20,647 nucleotides of DNA from positions 1 to 20,647 of IMG/VR virus record IMGVR_UViG_3300046385_000050, one strand, 5' to 3'. This document shows, piece after piece, positions 12,636 to 18,981 of the stretch (position 1 is the stretch's first letter; each line of letters opens with the position of its first letter). The notes beneath the pieces were generated by a model. It had not been told where the DNA came from. It was given only the letters and a program-made list of their open reading frames with translations, and did not search any database. Position numbers and translations under genes: made by a program. This stretch comes from a virus.

Positions 12636-13048
12636 TCAGCGCAAACAGGTGGCGAATCCAAAGCTGTGCGCTCACCGCTGGTCAGCGAAGGTGACGCACA
12701 TTCTAGCGCTACGCTGCGGATGCACCCAGTCACTCCCTCATGACAAGAAAATGAGCAGTCGCATTCGCCGCAGCCAGTCCACGCCACAGACTCCTGCACA
12801 GGTACCGGCGCTGTGCAGTCAGACAGCTGGACACGCGCAGGCCATCCACAATCAAGGTCTCCCGCTGCAACATGGAGTGCCCCAAGCTCTGCCCCGCACT
12901 TTACGCAAAAAGGTGCTGCGGGGCGAACGGGTACAGGTGCTGTCTGTGCCGCTTCGATGGCGGTGCGCAGAATATCTTGCGCTAGATGCCCAAGTCCTTG
13001 TTCAAGGGCTGTAAGCGCCTGCTTCATTACGTTCAGTTGTGTGTTCAT
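12593..13048 (-). CDS. Burkholderiales-phage-type protein, frameshifted, 151 aa as read
   Basis: The N-terminus, MNTQLNVMKQALTALEQGLG, followed by ILRTAIEAAQTAPVPVRPAA, matches a common type of short phage/prophage protein with helical N-terminus and Pro/Ala linkers. Cys residues cluster in FCVKCGAEL and GCGECDCSFSCHEG. The last 11 residues as read (RPQHSGNSLG before TGA) look wrong, because the expected ending lies one frame away (12477-12635). The G+C content is high compared with flanking genes. Either a real frameshift, a homopolymer sequencing error or a slippage site explains this. It is the first gene after the promoter at 13076-13104. Confidence 0.72.
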   Translation of the reverse strand: MNTQLNVMKQALTALEQGLGHLAQDILRTAIEAAQTAPVPVRPAAPFCVKCGAELGALHVAAGDLDCGWPARVQLSDCTAPVPVQESVAWTGCGECDCSFSCHEGVTGCIRSVALECASPSLTSGERTALDSPPVCAESHPRPQHSGNSLG

Positions 13049-13075
13049 TTCAGTTACCTTGCTGTTTATGTGTTT

Positions 13076-13104
13076 ATTATACCGGATTTAGGACCAACTG
13101 TCAA
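13076..13104 (-). promoter_or_regulatory. Sigma70-type promoter for 13048-12280
   Basis: TTGACA, a 17-base spacer and TATAAT on the minus strand. The -35 box overlaps the stop codon of the 81-aa gene at 13101, so the promoter is nested against that gene's end. No terminator separates the two units. Confidence 0.9.
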
Positions 13105-13346
13105 TAGGCTTCTGCGTAATAAGTCCAAACACCTTTAGGATATTCGCTAAAGGCCCAACTGACCCTACGGTTACCACAATCGCATCGACGATCGTTGCCG
13201 TCCCAGCCATCGCAAGTCTCACCTTCGTCCCACGCATCAGCACAGTTCTGCCCATCAAACTCCACGGTGTTCCATGTGTTGGCCATCTCTGCTGACTGTG
13301 CTGTAGCTGCCGCTTCTGCTTGTTCACGGGTTGCATAGGTAGTCAT
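13101..13346 (-). CDS. Conserved phage protein, 81 aa, possible zinc binding
   Basis: The product starts MTTYATREQAEAAATAQSAE and contains VEFDGQNCADAWDEGETCDG followed by WDGNDRRCDCGNRRVSW. Four or five Cys residues in an acidic, Trp-rich setting suggest metal binding. This CADAWDEG-TCDGW...RRCDCGNRRV pattern is recognisable in phages of Proteobacteria, function unknown. It overlaps the upstream gene as ATGA. Confidence 0.8.
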   Translation of the reverse strand: MTTYATREQAEAAATAQSAEMANTWNTVEFDGQNCADAWDEGETCDGWDGNDRRCDCGNRRVSWAFSEYPKGVWTYYAEAY

Positions 13347-13546
13347 TTGTATTCCTTTACCAAACGATCCATTTCACGATCGAAACCAACGATAGCTTTT
13401 GTCTTGTACTTGAGTGCCCGAAGAGCCCAACGGTTGCGTTCTTCTGCGGTTTCTGCGAACTCGGACATACCTGCCCGGGCATCAGCCTTTTCAATCAAAT
13501 CAACTACTGTGCCTAATGCAATGTAAAACATGGATTCAACTTTCAT
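13343..13546 (-). CDS. Hypothetical helical protein, 67 aa
   Basis: AGGAG lies 6 bases before the ATG. The product, MKVESMFYIALGTVVDLIEK onward, is mostly helical and charged (FAETAEERNRWALRALKYKT). No domain recognised. It is the first gene of a two-gene unit under the promoter at 13581-13609. Confidence 0.72.
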   Translation of the reverse strand: MKVESMFYIALGTVVDLIEKADARAGMSEFAETAEERNRWALRALKYKTKAIVGFDREMDRLVKEYK

Positions 13547-13580
13547 TTGCTGCTCCTGCTGTGTTGCTGTTTATGTGTTT

Positions 13581-13609
13581 ATTATAGCGGATTTAGGACC
13601 AACTGTCAA
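13581..13609 (-). promoter_or_regulatory. Sigma70-type promoter for 13546-13101
   Basis: TTGACA, a 17-base spacer and TATAAT on the minus strand, followed by the AAACACATAAACAGCAACA leader. The spacer text GGTCCTAAATCC is shared with the promoter at 13076, pointing to duplication. Confidence 0.92.
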
Positions 13610-13621
13610 CCATTTTTAGTC

Positions 13622-13654
13622 AAAAAAAAAGCGTTGTATTTCTACAACGCTTTT
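13622..13654 (-). terminator. Strong bidirectional terminator after the AAA+ ATPase
   Basis: A 12-bp stem AAAAGCGTTGTA / TACAACGCTTTT closes a GAAA tetraloop, with a run of nine T on the minus strand. It is the best member of the GTTGTA/TACAAC terminator family. Confidence 0.93.
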
Positions 13655-13673
13655 AAAAAGTACTACTTAGGGT

Positions 13674-14774
13674 TTAAAACGCATCGTAGTAGCTGAAGCT
13701 CTTTTCTTTGATCTTGTTCAGTGTAAGGGTAATACCTTCACTATTGACAAAAACAAACTTAGAACTTGCACCAGCCTGGCTTTCAATCTTCTTCAAGTCA
13801 GAAGCATTGAATCGAATACGTTTCCATTTCCAATCGAAGTCGCCGTCTTCGTCCTTTTCGTCTTCGTACTCCTTGACATTCAACTCTACTTGGGTTTGAA
13901 TTGGGTTACCACTCCATTCACTACGGTCCATGTCTTCGGGCTTGACTTCTTCGCCTTCGCGAATCATCTTGAAGGTAAATCTATCGCCGCCATCAAACTC
14001 AGGCTTCACGTTCAGCATACGAAGTGCATCCTGAGGAGCTTCATCGTAGCGGTTCATTTCTTCGACTGTGGCTTTCAACATGTCAAAGTTAAACTGGCTA
14101 AACAAACTTGCGATTTGGCACAGTTTTTCAGTGTGCTTTTGCAAGTCGGGCTTCAGGTTGTCTTGGCAGTATTCTGTAATGAAGTTAGCATCAAGACCCT
14201 TGTAGTCAATCATGTAGAACAAGCGACCTGGACGATTGCGCATGTGTTGGTTCACACGCCACTTGTCGTTACAAGTTAGAACAAACAACTTCTTGCTTGG
14301 GAATACACCATCCAGCAAGGTCAGGGCCTTTTCTTGGTCATCTTCATCATACACTTTTTCAAACTCATCAAACAACACCATGCAAGGCTGTTCGATCATT
14401 TGCATGAACGCATTAAACTTGTCGCCGACCCAAGGTGCATTGATAACAATGCAAGGAATGCCCCAACGCTTGGCGGATTCAATTGCCAAGTTCTTGGCCA
14501 ACAATGACTTACCAGAACCTTTTTCACCTGCCAGCATAACACCTGTACTTGCAGTACGATCCATAAAAGTAGCCAAGATGCGATCAGTGTTCCGCTCAAG
14601 GTCGCCGTAACGCTTGCCCTTGATTTCAAATGACTCGATATGCTCCAAATATAGTGGGCCATCCATGGGCATTTCTTTGACCACGTAGTTACCAGCAGGC
14701 AGTGCTTCATGGAGATCCATGGCTTCTTTAGTAGAGACTCGGAATGTGTTGCCAGATTTCAAAAAGTAAGACAT
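13674..14774 (-). CDS. AAA+ ATPase, 366 aa
   Basis: Walker A GEKGSGKS is at 83-90, Walker B MVLFDEFEK at 132-140 (Asp136, Glu137), sensor 1 LTCN ends at Asn169, and an arginine-finger-like NRPGR is at 180-184. The N-terminal 70 residues are a phage-specific domain. The C-terminal 130 are acidic and beta-rich and may bind a substrate. It probably remodels a protein or nucleic acid complex with ATP; similar AAA+ proteins are common in large phages, and the target is unknown. It is alone in its unit, between the promoter at 14812-14840 and a strong terminator at 13622-13654. AAAGGAT precedes the ATG. Confidence 0.93.
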   Translation of the reverse strand: MSYFLKSGNTFRVSTKEAMDLHEALPAGNYVVKEMPMDGPLYLEHIESFEIKGKRYGDLERNTDRILATFMDRTASTGVMLAGEKGSGKSLLAKNLAIESAKRWGIPCIVINAPWVGDKFNAFMQMIEQPCMVLFDEFEKVYDEDDQEKALTLLDGVFPSKKLFVLTCNDKWRVNQHMRNRPGRLFYMIDYKGLDANFITEYCQDNLKPDLQKHTEKLCQIASLFSQFNFDMLKATVEEMNRYDEAPQDALRMLNVKPEFDGGDRFTFKMIREGEEVKPEDMDRSEWSGNPIQTQVELNVKEYEDEKDEDGDFDWKWKRIRFNASDLKKIESQAGASSKFVFVNSEGITLTLNKIKEKSFSYYDAF

Positions 14775-14811
14775 GTAAATCCTTTGCTTATGTCTTTGTT
14801 GCTATATGACT

Positions 14812-14840
14812 ATTATACAACGGGCAAACAGTTTTGTCTA
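14812..14840 (-). promoter_or_regulatory. Promoter of the AAA+ ATPase with overlapping inverted repeat
   Basis: TAGACA, a 17-base spacer and TATAAT on the minus strand. An 8-bp inverted repeat, ACAACGGG (14817-14824) and CCCGTTGT (14841-14848), brackets the spacer and -35. It could be a repressor site or a weak terminator for nadV-C, which ends at 14855; there is no U tract. Confidence 0.8.
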
Positions 14841-14854
14841 CCCGTTGTTGTAAC

Positions 14855-15556
14855 TTATTTGCGAGCGTTTGCCCGAACTTGGTCGAATGTGATTTCTTTT
14901 ACAAGTTTGCCATCGCGGTATACTTCTTCCAGTACGTTAACAAAGTCACCAATGGCCTTGTCGTGCCATCCGGTTGGGCGAGCAACTGCACTCACATACT
15001 CGCCACCACTCTTCCAAAGTGTAACACGTCCTGCTTTAGACTTTTTACCCGGATCAGTAACAGGATCTTTCTGGACATCTACCCAAGTTCCGTTGATACA
15101 GGCTGAACTTGCTTTTAGGGCAAACTTTTGAGTATCACGATCAATTGCTTGCAGTAGGGCGCCGCCCATACCAAAAGCAATGTTGTCAGCACTCCAGCCC
15201 ATGGCCATGAACGCACCAAGGATTGAGCGAACTGTAAGCTCGTTGATACCATCGCCCTGAATAAGTCTAACATTGTTTAATACCTTGAAGCCCTTGGCGT
15301 TTACTGTGTATCCGAACTTTTCGCCCAAGATCTCAACCAGTCGACGATTAACTTCGACTGGATCGCCGGAGTCAGGACGAATAACGACAAACCCACCAGT
15401 TTTTCCGTGGTCTTCAATCCTCTGTTTGATTTCAATGTCGTCTCCCAACATCTCACAAAACTTAAAAACATCATAAGAGTCTGCTACCATTGCAAAGATT
15501 GCACCTGGTTTAGCAAACTGATCCAGCATATTCATTACATATTTCTTTTCGCTCAT
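14855..15556 (-). CDS. nadV: Nicotinamide phosphoribosyltransferase, C-terminal half (split gene)
   Basis: Its 233 residues align with the second half of NAMPT/NadV from just after the catalytic-His motif. MLDQFAKPG is at 10-18, DSYD at 26-29 (Asp26 matches human Asp279), IRPDSGDP at 59-66 (Arg60 and Asp62 match Arg311 and Asp313 that bind PRPP and nicotinamide), IQGDG at 99-103 and GMGGALLQ at 129-136. It ends like the family (ITFDQVRANARK). It has its own start behind AAAGGAG, and nothing appears lost at the junction: the first nine residues occupy the family's nine-residue linker. With 16785-17495 it would form a two-chain enzyme (469 aa together) making NMN from nicotinamide and PRPP. A hairpin at 15583-15601 precedes it. 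Confidence 0.95.
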   Translation of the reverse strand: MSEKKYVMNMLDQFAKPGAIFAMVADSYDVFKFCEMLGDDIEIKQRIEDHGKTGGFVVIRPDSGDPVEVNRRLVEILGEKFGYTVNAKGFKVLNNVRLIQGDGINELTVRSILGAFMAMGWSADNIAFGMGGALLQAIDRDTQKFALKASSACINGTWVDVQKDPVTDPGKKSKAGRVTLWKSGGEYVSAVARPTGWHDKAIGDFVNVLEEVYRDGKLVKEITFDQVRANARK

Positions 15557-15582
15557 TTTAAAACTCCTTTAAAAATTAAATG

Positions 15583-15601
15583 CCTGAAGTCTATCTTCAG
15601 G
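15583..15601 (-). promoter_or_regulatory. RNA hairpin before nadV C-half, AUAGA loop
   Basis: CCTGAAG and CTTCAGG pair perfectly over the loop ATAGA (minus strand). The stem overlaps the stop region of the endonuclease gene and ends 26 bases before the nadV-C ATG. It could mask or process the message between the two genes, or act as a weak terminator (TTTAATTTTT follows). The loop equals that of the hairpin in the leader of the N-half. Confidence 0.7.
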
Positions 15602-16733
15602 GCTTCCAATCAATGAGTACAAAATTACACCCATTAAAATCTTTACTTTTCTGTCGATCTGATGTAAAGGTAGAACCTTTTATAGCAGATTCCCAGACAC
15701 TAGCCGGGCAGTTGAACTTCTGAATAAATTCTTGCTTACCGCCCCAGAATGTAAATCGTTCAGTGCCATCAGCATTATAGCATATAAACTTTTTATCGTT
15801 GGCCCTTTTGTACTTCTCAGTATCCATTGTACCTTTAGGGATGTTCACAAACTTTTGTTGTTCAATTTCATAAACTGTTGTCCACCCAGTAGTTCCGACA
15901 ATGTGTTGTCTAGGATCAACCAGTTCAGCAAGAACTCTAAAACTTTTACCTGTCAATCGATCTTTGACCATTGTGGTACCGGATCCGTTTGGCAGGTATC
16001 GGTCTTTGTGTGCGTAGTATTCATTCTGAGTTATGTGTTGAGTTATACCCAACACTTTATCATATGCAGTTATTTTTCCTTTGTGAACCCCAGACAAGTT
16101 CTTTGTTATAAACTCATCTTTGGTCACATATTGTTTCTTCCCATCTTTTACTGCTACAATACCACCAAACACTTTTTCGTGTATCGCCGAATTGAAATCT
16201 TCTGTTGGAATCGATGATGTTAGCCCCGTACTATTCTCTCTAACTGACACTCTCCTTGTAGATGCAGTATTATACTTGTCTTTATTAGTACGATATTCTT
16301 CTACACTCACCCGCATTTTATCACCCGCTGTCTTCAAGTATACTTGCACGGAACCCGAAGTCGGGTAACGATGTATAGTTTTATCAAACTGATCAACAGG
16401 TATTCGGGTGAATAATCCGGGAGTTGTTAGTAATTCGACTGCAACCGTTCCTTTTGTACACCATCCAGTTCCACCTAATACAATGTTGTATGTATCACTT
16501 CGTTTAATGAAATCCTCATTCACTAATTCTGCTTCTTTGCGGTCCATATCTTCAAAATTATCATATACGAACAAAATCTCTTTACTGAATACATCTCTTC
16601 CATGTTTAGATAACGCATTTTGGATTCTAGTACCAGAACCCATATATTTGTCATCCAAATTATCGGTGATGTGCTGTCCGATGTAGATTTGATTTGTTTC
16701 TTTATTGGTAATTTTGTAAATAGTATAAAACAT
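15597..16733 (-). CDS. GIY-YIG homing endonuclease inserted in nadV, 378 aa
   Basis: The N-terminal nuclease domain shows YTIYKITNKETNQIYIGQH (the GIY and YIG strands, residues 3-21), then LDDKYMGSGT, the metal-binding Glu region RKEAELVNEDF at 65-75 and YNIVLGG at 82-88. The remaining 290 residues hold repeated modules of the type V-x-D-x-TG...V-x-x-x-EF/EY (for example VKDGKKQYVTKDEF, ITQNEYYAHKDRY, VKDRLTGKSFRV), probably DNA-binding repeats. Such enzymes cut an uninterrupted target allele and are copied into it. AAGGAG precedes the ATG. Base composition is more A+T-rich than the flanking nadV halves (21 of 60 G/C at 16081-16140 against 29 of 60 at 17161-17220), consistent with foreign origin. 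Confidence 0.93.
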   Translation of the reverse strand: MFYTIYKITNKETNQIYIGQHITDNLDDKYMGSGTRIQNALSKHGRDVFSKEILFVYDNFEDMDRKEAELVNEDFIKRSDTYNIVLGGTGWCTKGTVAVELLTTPGLFTRIPVDQFDKTIHRYPTSGSVQVYLKTAGDKMRVSVEEYRTNKDKYNTASTRRVSVRENSTGLTSSIPTEDFNSAIHEKVFGGIVAVKDGKKQYVTKDEFITKNLSGVHKGKITAYDKVLGITQHITQNEYYAHKDRYLPNGSGTTMVKDRLTGKSFRVLAELVDPRQHIVGTTGWTTVYEIEQQKFVNIPKGTMDTEKYKRANDKKFICYNADGTERFTFWGGKQEFIQKFNCPASVWESAIKGSTFTSDRQKSKDFNGCNFVLIDWKP

Positions 16734-16784
16734 ATAAACTCCTTGTTATATTGTATATATACTATTTATGCCGCAGAGCAGTAA

Positions 16785-17495
16785 TTACTTCCCAAAAGAG
16801 GTAGAAATAGAGTGTTCACTTGCTGGAATTGAGAACCCAGCAATGCCAGCATTGTAATACTCACGAGCAAATAAGATACCGCTAATAGTATCTGTGCCCA
16901 TGAAGTTGACCAAGTGGGCTGCTCCGCCGATGCCAGCACTTTCAAGACTCGATACGCCACGAGCACCGAAATCATGTAGTTTAAAATCAATAGCAGTAGG
17001 GTCACCAGTACGCTCCAAATAGTCAAGAATGACTTGTTTAATTGTGTAAGATTGTGTTGCTACAGTAGTACCGTACCACACTGCACGAAGCAAGGCAGTT
17101 TCCAACCAAGTAGTCAACCAGAAGCAGTTGGGGTCTGTGTTTTCGATAGTGGCCAGGACATTTTTGACTGGAACGACTGTTCCTTCTGGCACGGATCGAA
17201 TAACAACTGGGAGGTATCCGTCGCGCTTGTCAAGAATGTACTGCCATCCTGCTCGGTTGAAAGGCTCACCGTGTGCGGTAAGGATTTCATCAGCGATGTC
17301 GATATCTGCTTGAGTGATTGGTTCGAGCAAGTACTCTTTGATAAAAGCCTGGAGTCCGAACATAACTGTTCGATCGTAACGGCCCCCGCGACTCTCGATA
17401 TACGAGTATACACCTGTAGTACCTGCTGGGTATTGTTTGAACATACTGACTTTATAGCTGTCAGTATTAAGTATTAGATTTTTTGCGAGTTTCAT
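16785..17495 (-). CDS. nadV: Nicotinamide phosphoribosyltransferase, N-terminal half (split gene)
   Basis: Its 236 residues match the first half of NAMPT/NadV. They include NTDSYKVSMFKQYPAGT near residues 10-26 (Tyr14 matches human Tyr18), ESRGG, KLHDFGARGVSS at 172-183, GTDT at 200-203 (Asp202 matches Asp219) and PASEHSISTSFGK at 224-236, whose His228 corresponds to the catalytic His247. The frame ends in TAA exactly after this motif, where the family continues without a break; the rest is encoded at 14855-15556. So the active site is divided between two chains. It is the first gene after the promoter at 17549-17577, with AAGGAAC before the ATG and a leader hairpin at 17520-17538. Confidence 0.95.
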   Translation of the reverse strand: MKLAKNLILNTDSYKVSMFKQYPAGTTGVYSYIESRGGRYDRTVMFGLQAFIKEYLLEPITQADIDIADEILTAHGEPFNRAGWQYILDKRDGYLPVVIRSVPEGTVVPVKNVLATIENTDPNCFWLTTWLETALLRAVWYGTTVATQSYTIKQVILDYLERTGDPTAIDFKLHDFGARGVSSLESAGIGGAAHLVNFMGTDTISGILFAREYYNAGIAGFSIPASEHSISTSFGK

Positions 17496-17519
17496 AATAA
17501 AGTTCCTTTATCAAATTTG

Positions 17520-17538
17520 CCCTGGGTCTATCCCTGGG
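17520..17538 (-). promoter_or_regulatory. Leader hairpin of nadV N-half, AUAGA loop
   Basis: On the minus strand CCCAGGG-ATAGA-CCCAGGG folds as GGG/CCC, an A-A mismatch, and CCC/GGG. It ends 24 bases before the ATG, within the untranslated leader (the transcript should start near 17542). It could be a protein or translation control site. No known riboswitch is recognised. Confidence 0.6.
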
Positions 17539-17548
17539 ACTTGCTTCT

Positions 17549-17577
17549 ATTATAACAAGGTTTTTGCACCTTGTCAA
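17549..17577 (-). promoter_or_regulatory. Promoter of the nadV operon with inverted repeat in the spacer
   Basis: TTGACA, a 17-base spacer and TATAAT on the minus strand. The -35 overlaps the TGA of the macro-domain gene (17574-17576). ACAAGG (17555-17560) and CCTTGT (17569-17574) form an inverted repeat over the spacer: a possible operator, or a weak terminator for the upstream operon. Confidence 0.9.
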
Positions 17578-18041
17578 CCAAATTCTACCACAGTAACGCT
17601 ACCGCCCTGAGCAGAAACAATGTCATCGAACCACTCTAGTAGTCCCATGATCCGTTGCACATCACCACCGGCTAGGCCCATTCCAATCATAGGAAAGCCG
17701 AAGTTTTTTGTTCCGTATAAGTGCCCAAGTTTGCGAAGGATTAGTTCAAAACTGGTATACTCAAATACATCGTTACTTTGACCTTTTCTGTTAAAGTCAA
17801 ATTGAGTGTAAGCGTTGATAATTGTAAATTTACCTGTATCAAAATCAGTCCAATTACCCAGCTTACCAATGTCACCTGACATGGTTTTTGAGTCTGCTTC
17901 ATATGCACCAGGATATTGTTCTTTGATTTGACGTGCTATACCAGACCCCATGGTGCAGAAACAATTGCAACCTTGTACAATTGCATCAAACTTGCCTTGC
18001 TCGGCAAGTGTTAGGAGGTTGCCTTTAGTCAGCTTTAACAT
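17574..18041 (-). CDS. Macro-domain protein (ADP-ribose binding/hydrolase)
   Basis: A single 155-aa macro domain. After KGNLL, the first ligand loop is QGCNCFCTMGSGIARQIK (23-40), with the family's Asn and the GSGIA loop. A helix with YPGAY follows, and the phosphate loop is PMIGMGLAGGDVQRI (117-131). The compact build resembles ADP-ribose-1''-phosphate phosphatases and ADP-ribosyl hydrolases of the TARG1/Poa1 kind. It would remove or process ADP-ribose from molecules in the cytoplasm. It is the last gene of the unit starting at 18982-19010 and abuts the nadV promoter. Which ADP-ribose substrate it uses cannot be read here; a counter-defence role is inference. Confidence 0.93.
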   Translation of the reverse strand: MLKLTKGNLLTLAEQGKFDAIVQGCNCFCTMGSGIARQIKEQYPGAYEADSKTMSGDIGKLGNWTDFDTGKFTIINAYTQFDFNRKGQSNDVFEYTSFELILRKLGHLYGTKNFGFPMIGMGLAGGDVQRIMGLLEWFDDIVSAQGGSVTVVEFG

Positions 18042-18183
18042 ATGGCACTTTCTTTAAAAGATCGTTAAGTCGTTCAGCACACTTTCGGATGTCTTCGCTG
18101 AGTTGCCCTGTACCAATTTCGCGTTCAACTGTTCGGGCAACATTGTGCAGTTCAGCGACTGCATTATCAAGATTGTTATTCAT
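18025..18183 (-). CDS. Hypothetical helical protein, 52 aa
   Basis: The product, MNNNLDNAVAELHNVARTVE onward, is almost wholly helical, with EIGTGQLSEDIRKCAERLND in the middle. Short phage proteins with the same HNVAR-VERE-GTG-LS-DIR pattern are known, without function. It overlaps the macro gene by 17 bases and the previous gene by 4 (ATGA). Confidence 0.72.
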   Translation of the reverse strand: MNNNLDNAVAELHNVARTVEREIGTGQLSEDIRKCAERLNDLLKKVPYVKAD

Positions 18184-18326
18184 AACATAAACCTTAAAAC
18201 AAAAACACCATTCAATGCACTGGCAAACATATTAAGCCACCACCCCCAACTCCATTGCTCACAACTTTGTGCAACTTTCCAACTGAAATACACAAAGAAG
18301 ACATTTAGTAAAATAAACCAGTTCAT
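18180..18326 (-). CDS. Small membrane protein, 48 aa
   Basis: Very hydrophobic: MNWFILLNVFFVYFSWKVAQ, then a Trp-rich turn (CEQWSWGWW) and LNMFASALNGVFVLRFML, i.e. two membrane helices. It is coupled by ATGA to both neighbours. Function unknown. Confidence 0.7.
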   Translation of the reverse strand: MNWFILLNVFFVYFSWKVAQSCEQWSWGWWLNMFASALNGVFVLRFML

Positions 18327-18574
18327 TCTTCAACTCCGAAATGTTCTTTAATCTCGGCAACCATATCCCGTGCTACTTCGCTGGTGTTGTCAGTTGCTCC
18401 AATTGGGTCGTCAATGCCCATATCCCATTCGGATACTTTAGCGATACATTCCTGAACAATCAACTCGGCGAACTTTTCCAGATGAAAGTCGTATTCACCG
18501 GCAGTAAATTTACCAGGTCGCGGCCACACACTTACAGTAGCCTCTTCCCACATTTCTTTAATTCGTTCGTTCAT
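18323..18574 (-). CDS. Small phage paralog family (KFAELIV...IKEHFGV type), copy 3
   Basis: I start at MNERIKEMWEEA (ATG at 18572-18574, AGAGGA at 6 bases, ATGA overlap). It has the full family layout: MNERI start, LEKFAELIVQECIAKV in the middle and DMVAEIKEHFGVEE at the end, over 83 aa. It shares an identical 25-base DNA stretch with the copy at 18736-18951, in the KFAELIV region, so the two arose by local duplication. Role unknown. Confidence 0.86.
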   Translation of the reverse strand: MNERIKEMWEEATVSVWPRPGKFTAGEYDFHLEKFAELIVQECIAKVSEWDMGIDDPIGATDNTSEVARDMVAEIKEHFGVEE

Positions 18575-18732
18575 TGCCATTCCTCTGGTTCTGGTTTTGC
18601 TGAAACAAACTCCCAAAGACCGTCTTCCTTTAACTCATCAATTATATCTTGCAATTCACCGGACCTATTCAGTTCGGTAAAAGATCGAGATTCCGCATCA
18701 TAGACTCTAACTATCCACCACTGTTCATTCAT
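18571..18732 (-). CDS. Hypothetical protein, 53 aa
   Basis: GGAGG lies 7 bases before the ATG at 18730-18732. The product, MNEQWWIVRVYDAESRSFTE then LQDIIDELKEDGLWEFVSAK, looks like a small alpha/beta protein with an acidic tail. It lies between two family paralogs and is joined to the second by ATGA. No family recognised. Confidence 0.7.
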   Translation of the reverse strand: MNEQWWIVRVYDAESRSFTELNRSGELQDIIDELKEDGLWEFVSAKPEPEEWQ

Positions 18733-18735
18733 TCT

Positions 18736-18951
18736 TCAACCTCCGAAATGTTTCAAAATCACAGTATCAGGCAATGAATTAATCTCGCCACAATCCCTGA
18801 TATAATGTTCCACACGTTCTTGACATTCCGCCACAATCAACTCGGCGAACTTTTCCATGACAATTTCTCGATAATCCTTGCCGTGATATTCAAATACTTC
18901 GTTTGCGTATTCAGCAGCCTGATTTTTAAGTTTTAGAATTCGTTCGTTCAT
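18736..18951 (-). CDS. Small phage paralog family (KFAELIV...HFGG type), copy 4
   Basis: I start at MNERILKLKNQAAEYANEVF (ATG at 18949-18951, AGGA upstream); the longer in-frame reading runs through the promoter. It has VMEKFAELIVAECQERVEHY and ends VILKHFGG, a variant of IKEHFGV. First gene of the unit ending with the macro-domain gene. Function unknown. Confidence 0.85.
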   Translation of the reverse strand: MNERILKLKNQAAEYANEVFEYHGKDYREIVMEKFAELIVAECQERVEHYIRDCGEINSLPDTVILKHFGG

Positions 18952-18981
18952 TTTCACATTCCTAATTGATTTAGATAAATA

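Noticed and set aside
15557-16784. Possible group I intron around the endonuclease gene
   Set aside because: The non-coding flanks are too short for the core and no P7-like conserved pairing was found. The AAGATAGACTTC text that resembles it is part of a simple hairpin.
16766-16784. CATAAATA upstream of the endonuclease gene and GATAAATA at 18974-18981 as T4-type late promoters
   Set aside because: Each is one base off the TATAAATA box and similar A/T strings occur by chance elsewhere in the window, so there is no support for T4-like late transcription here.
17034-17477. 147-codon plus-strand open frame opposite nadV
   Set aside because: The minus strand here encodes conserved NAMPT sequence; the plus product is unrelated to any family I know.
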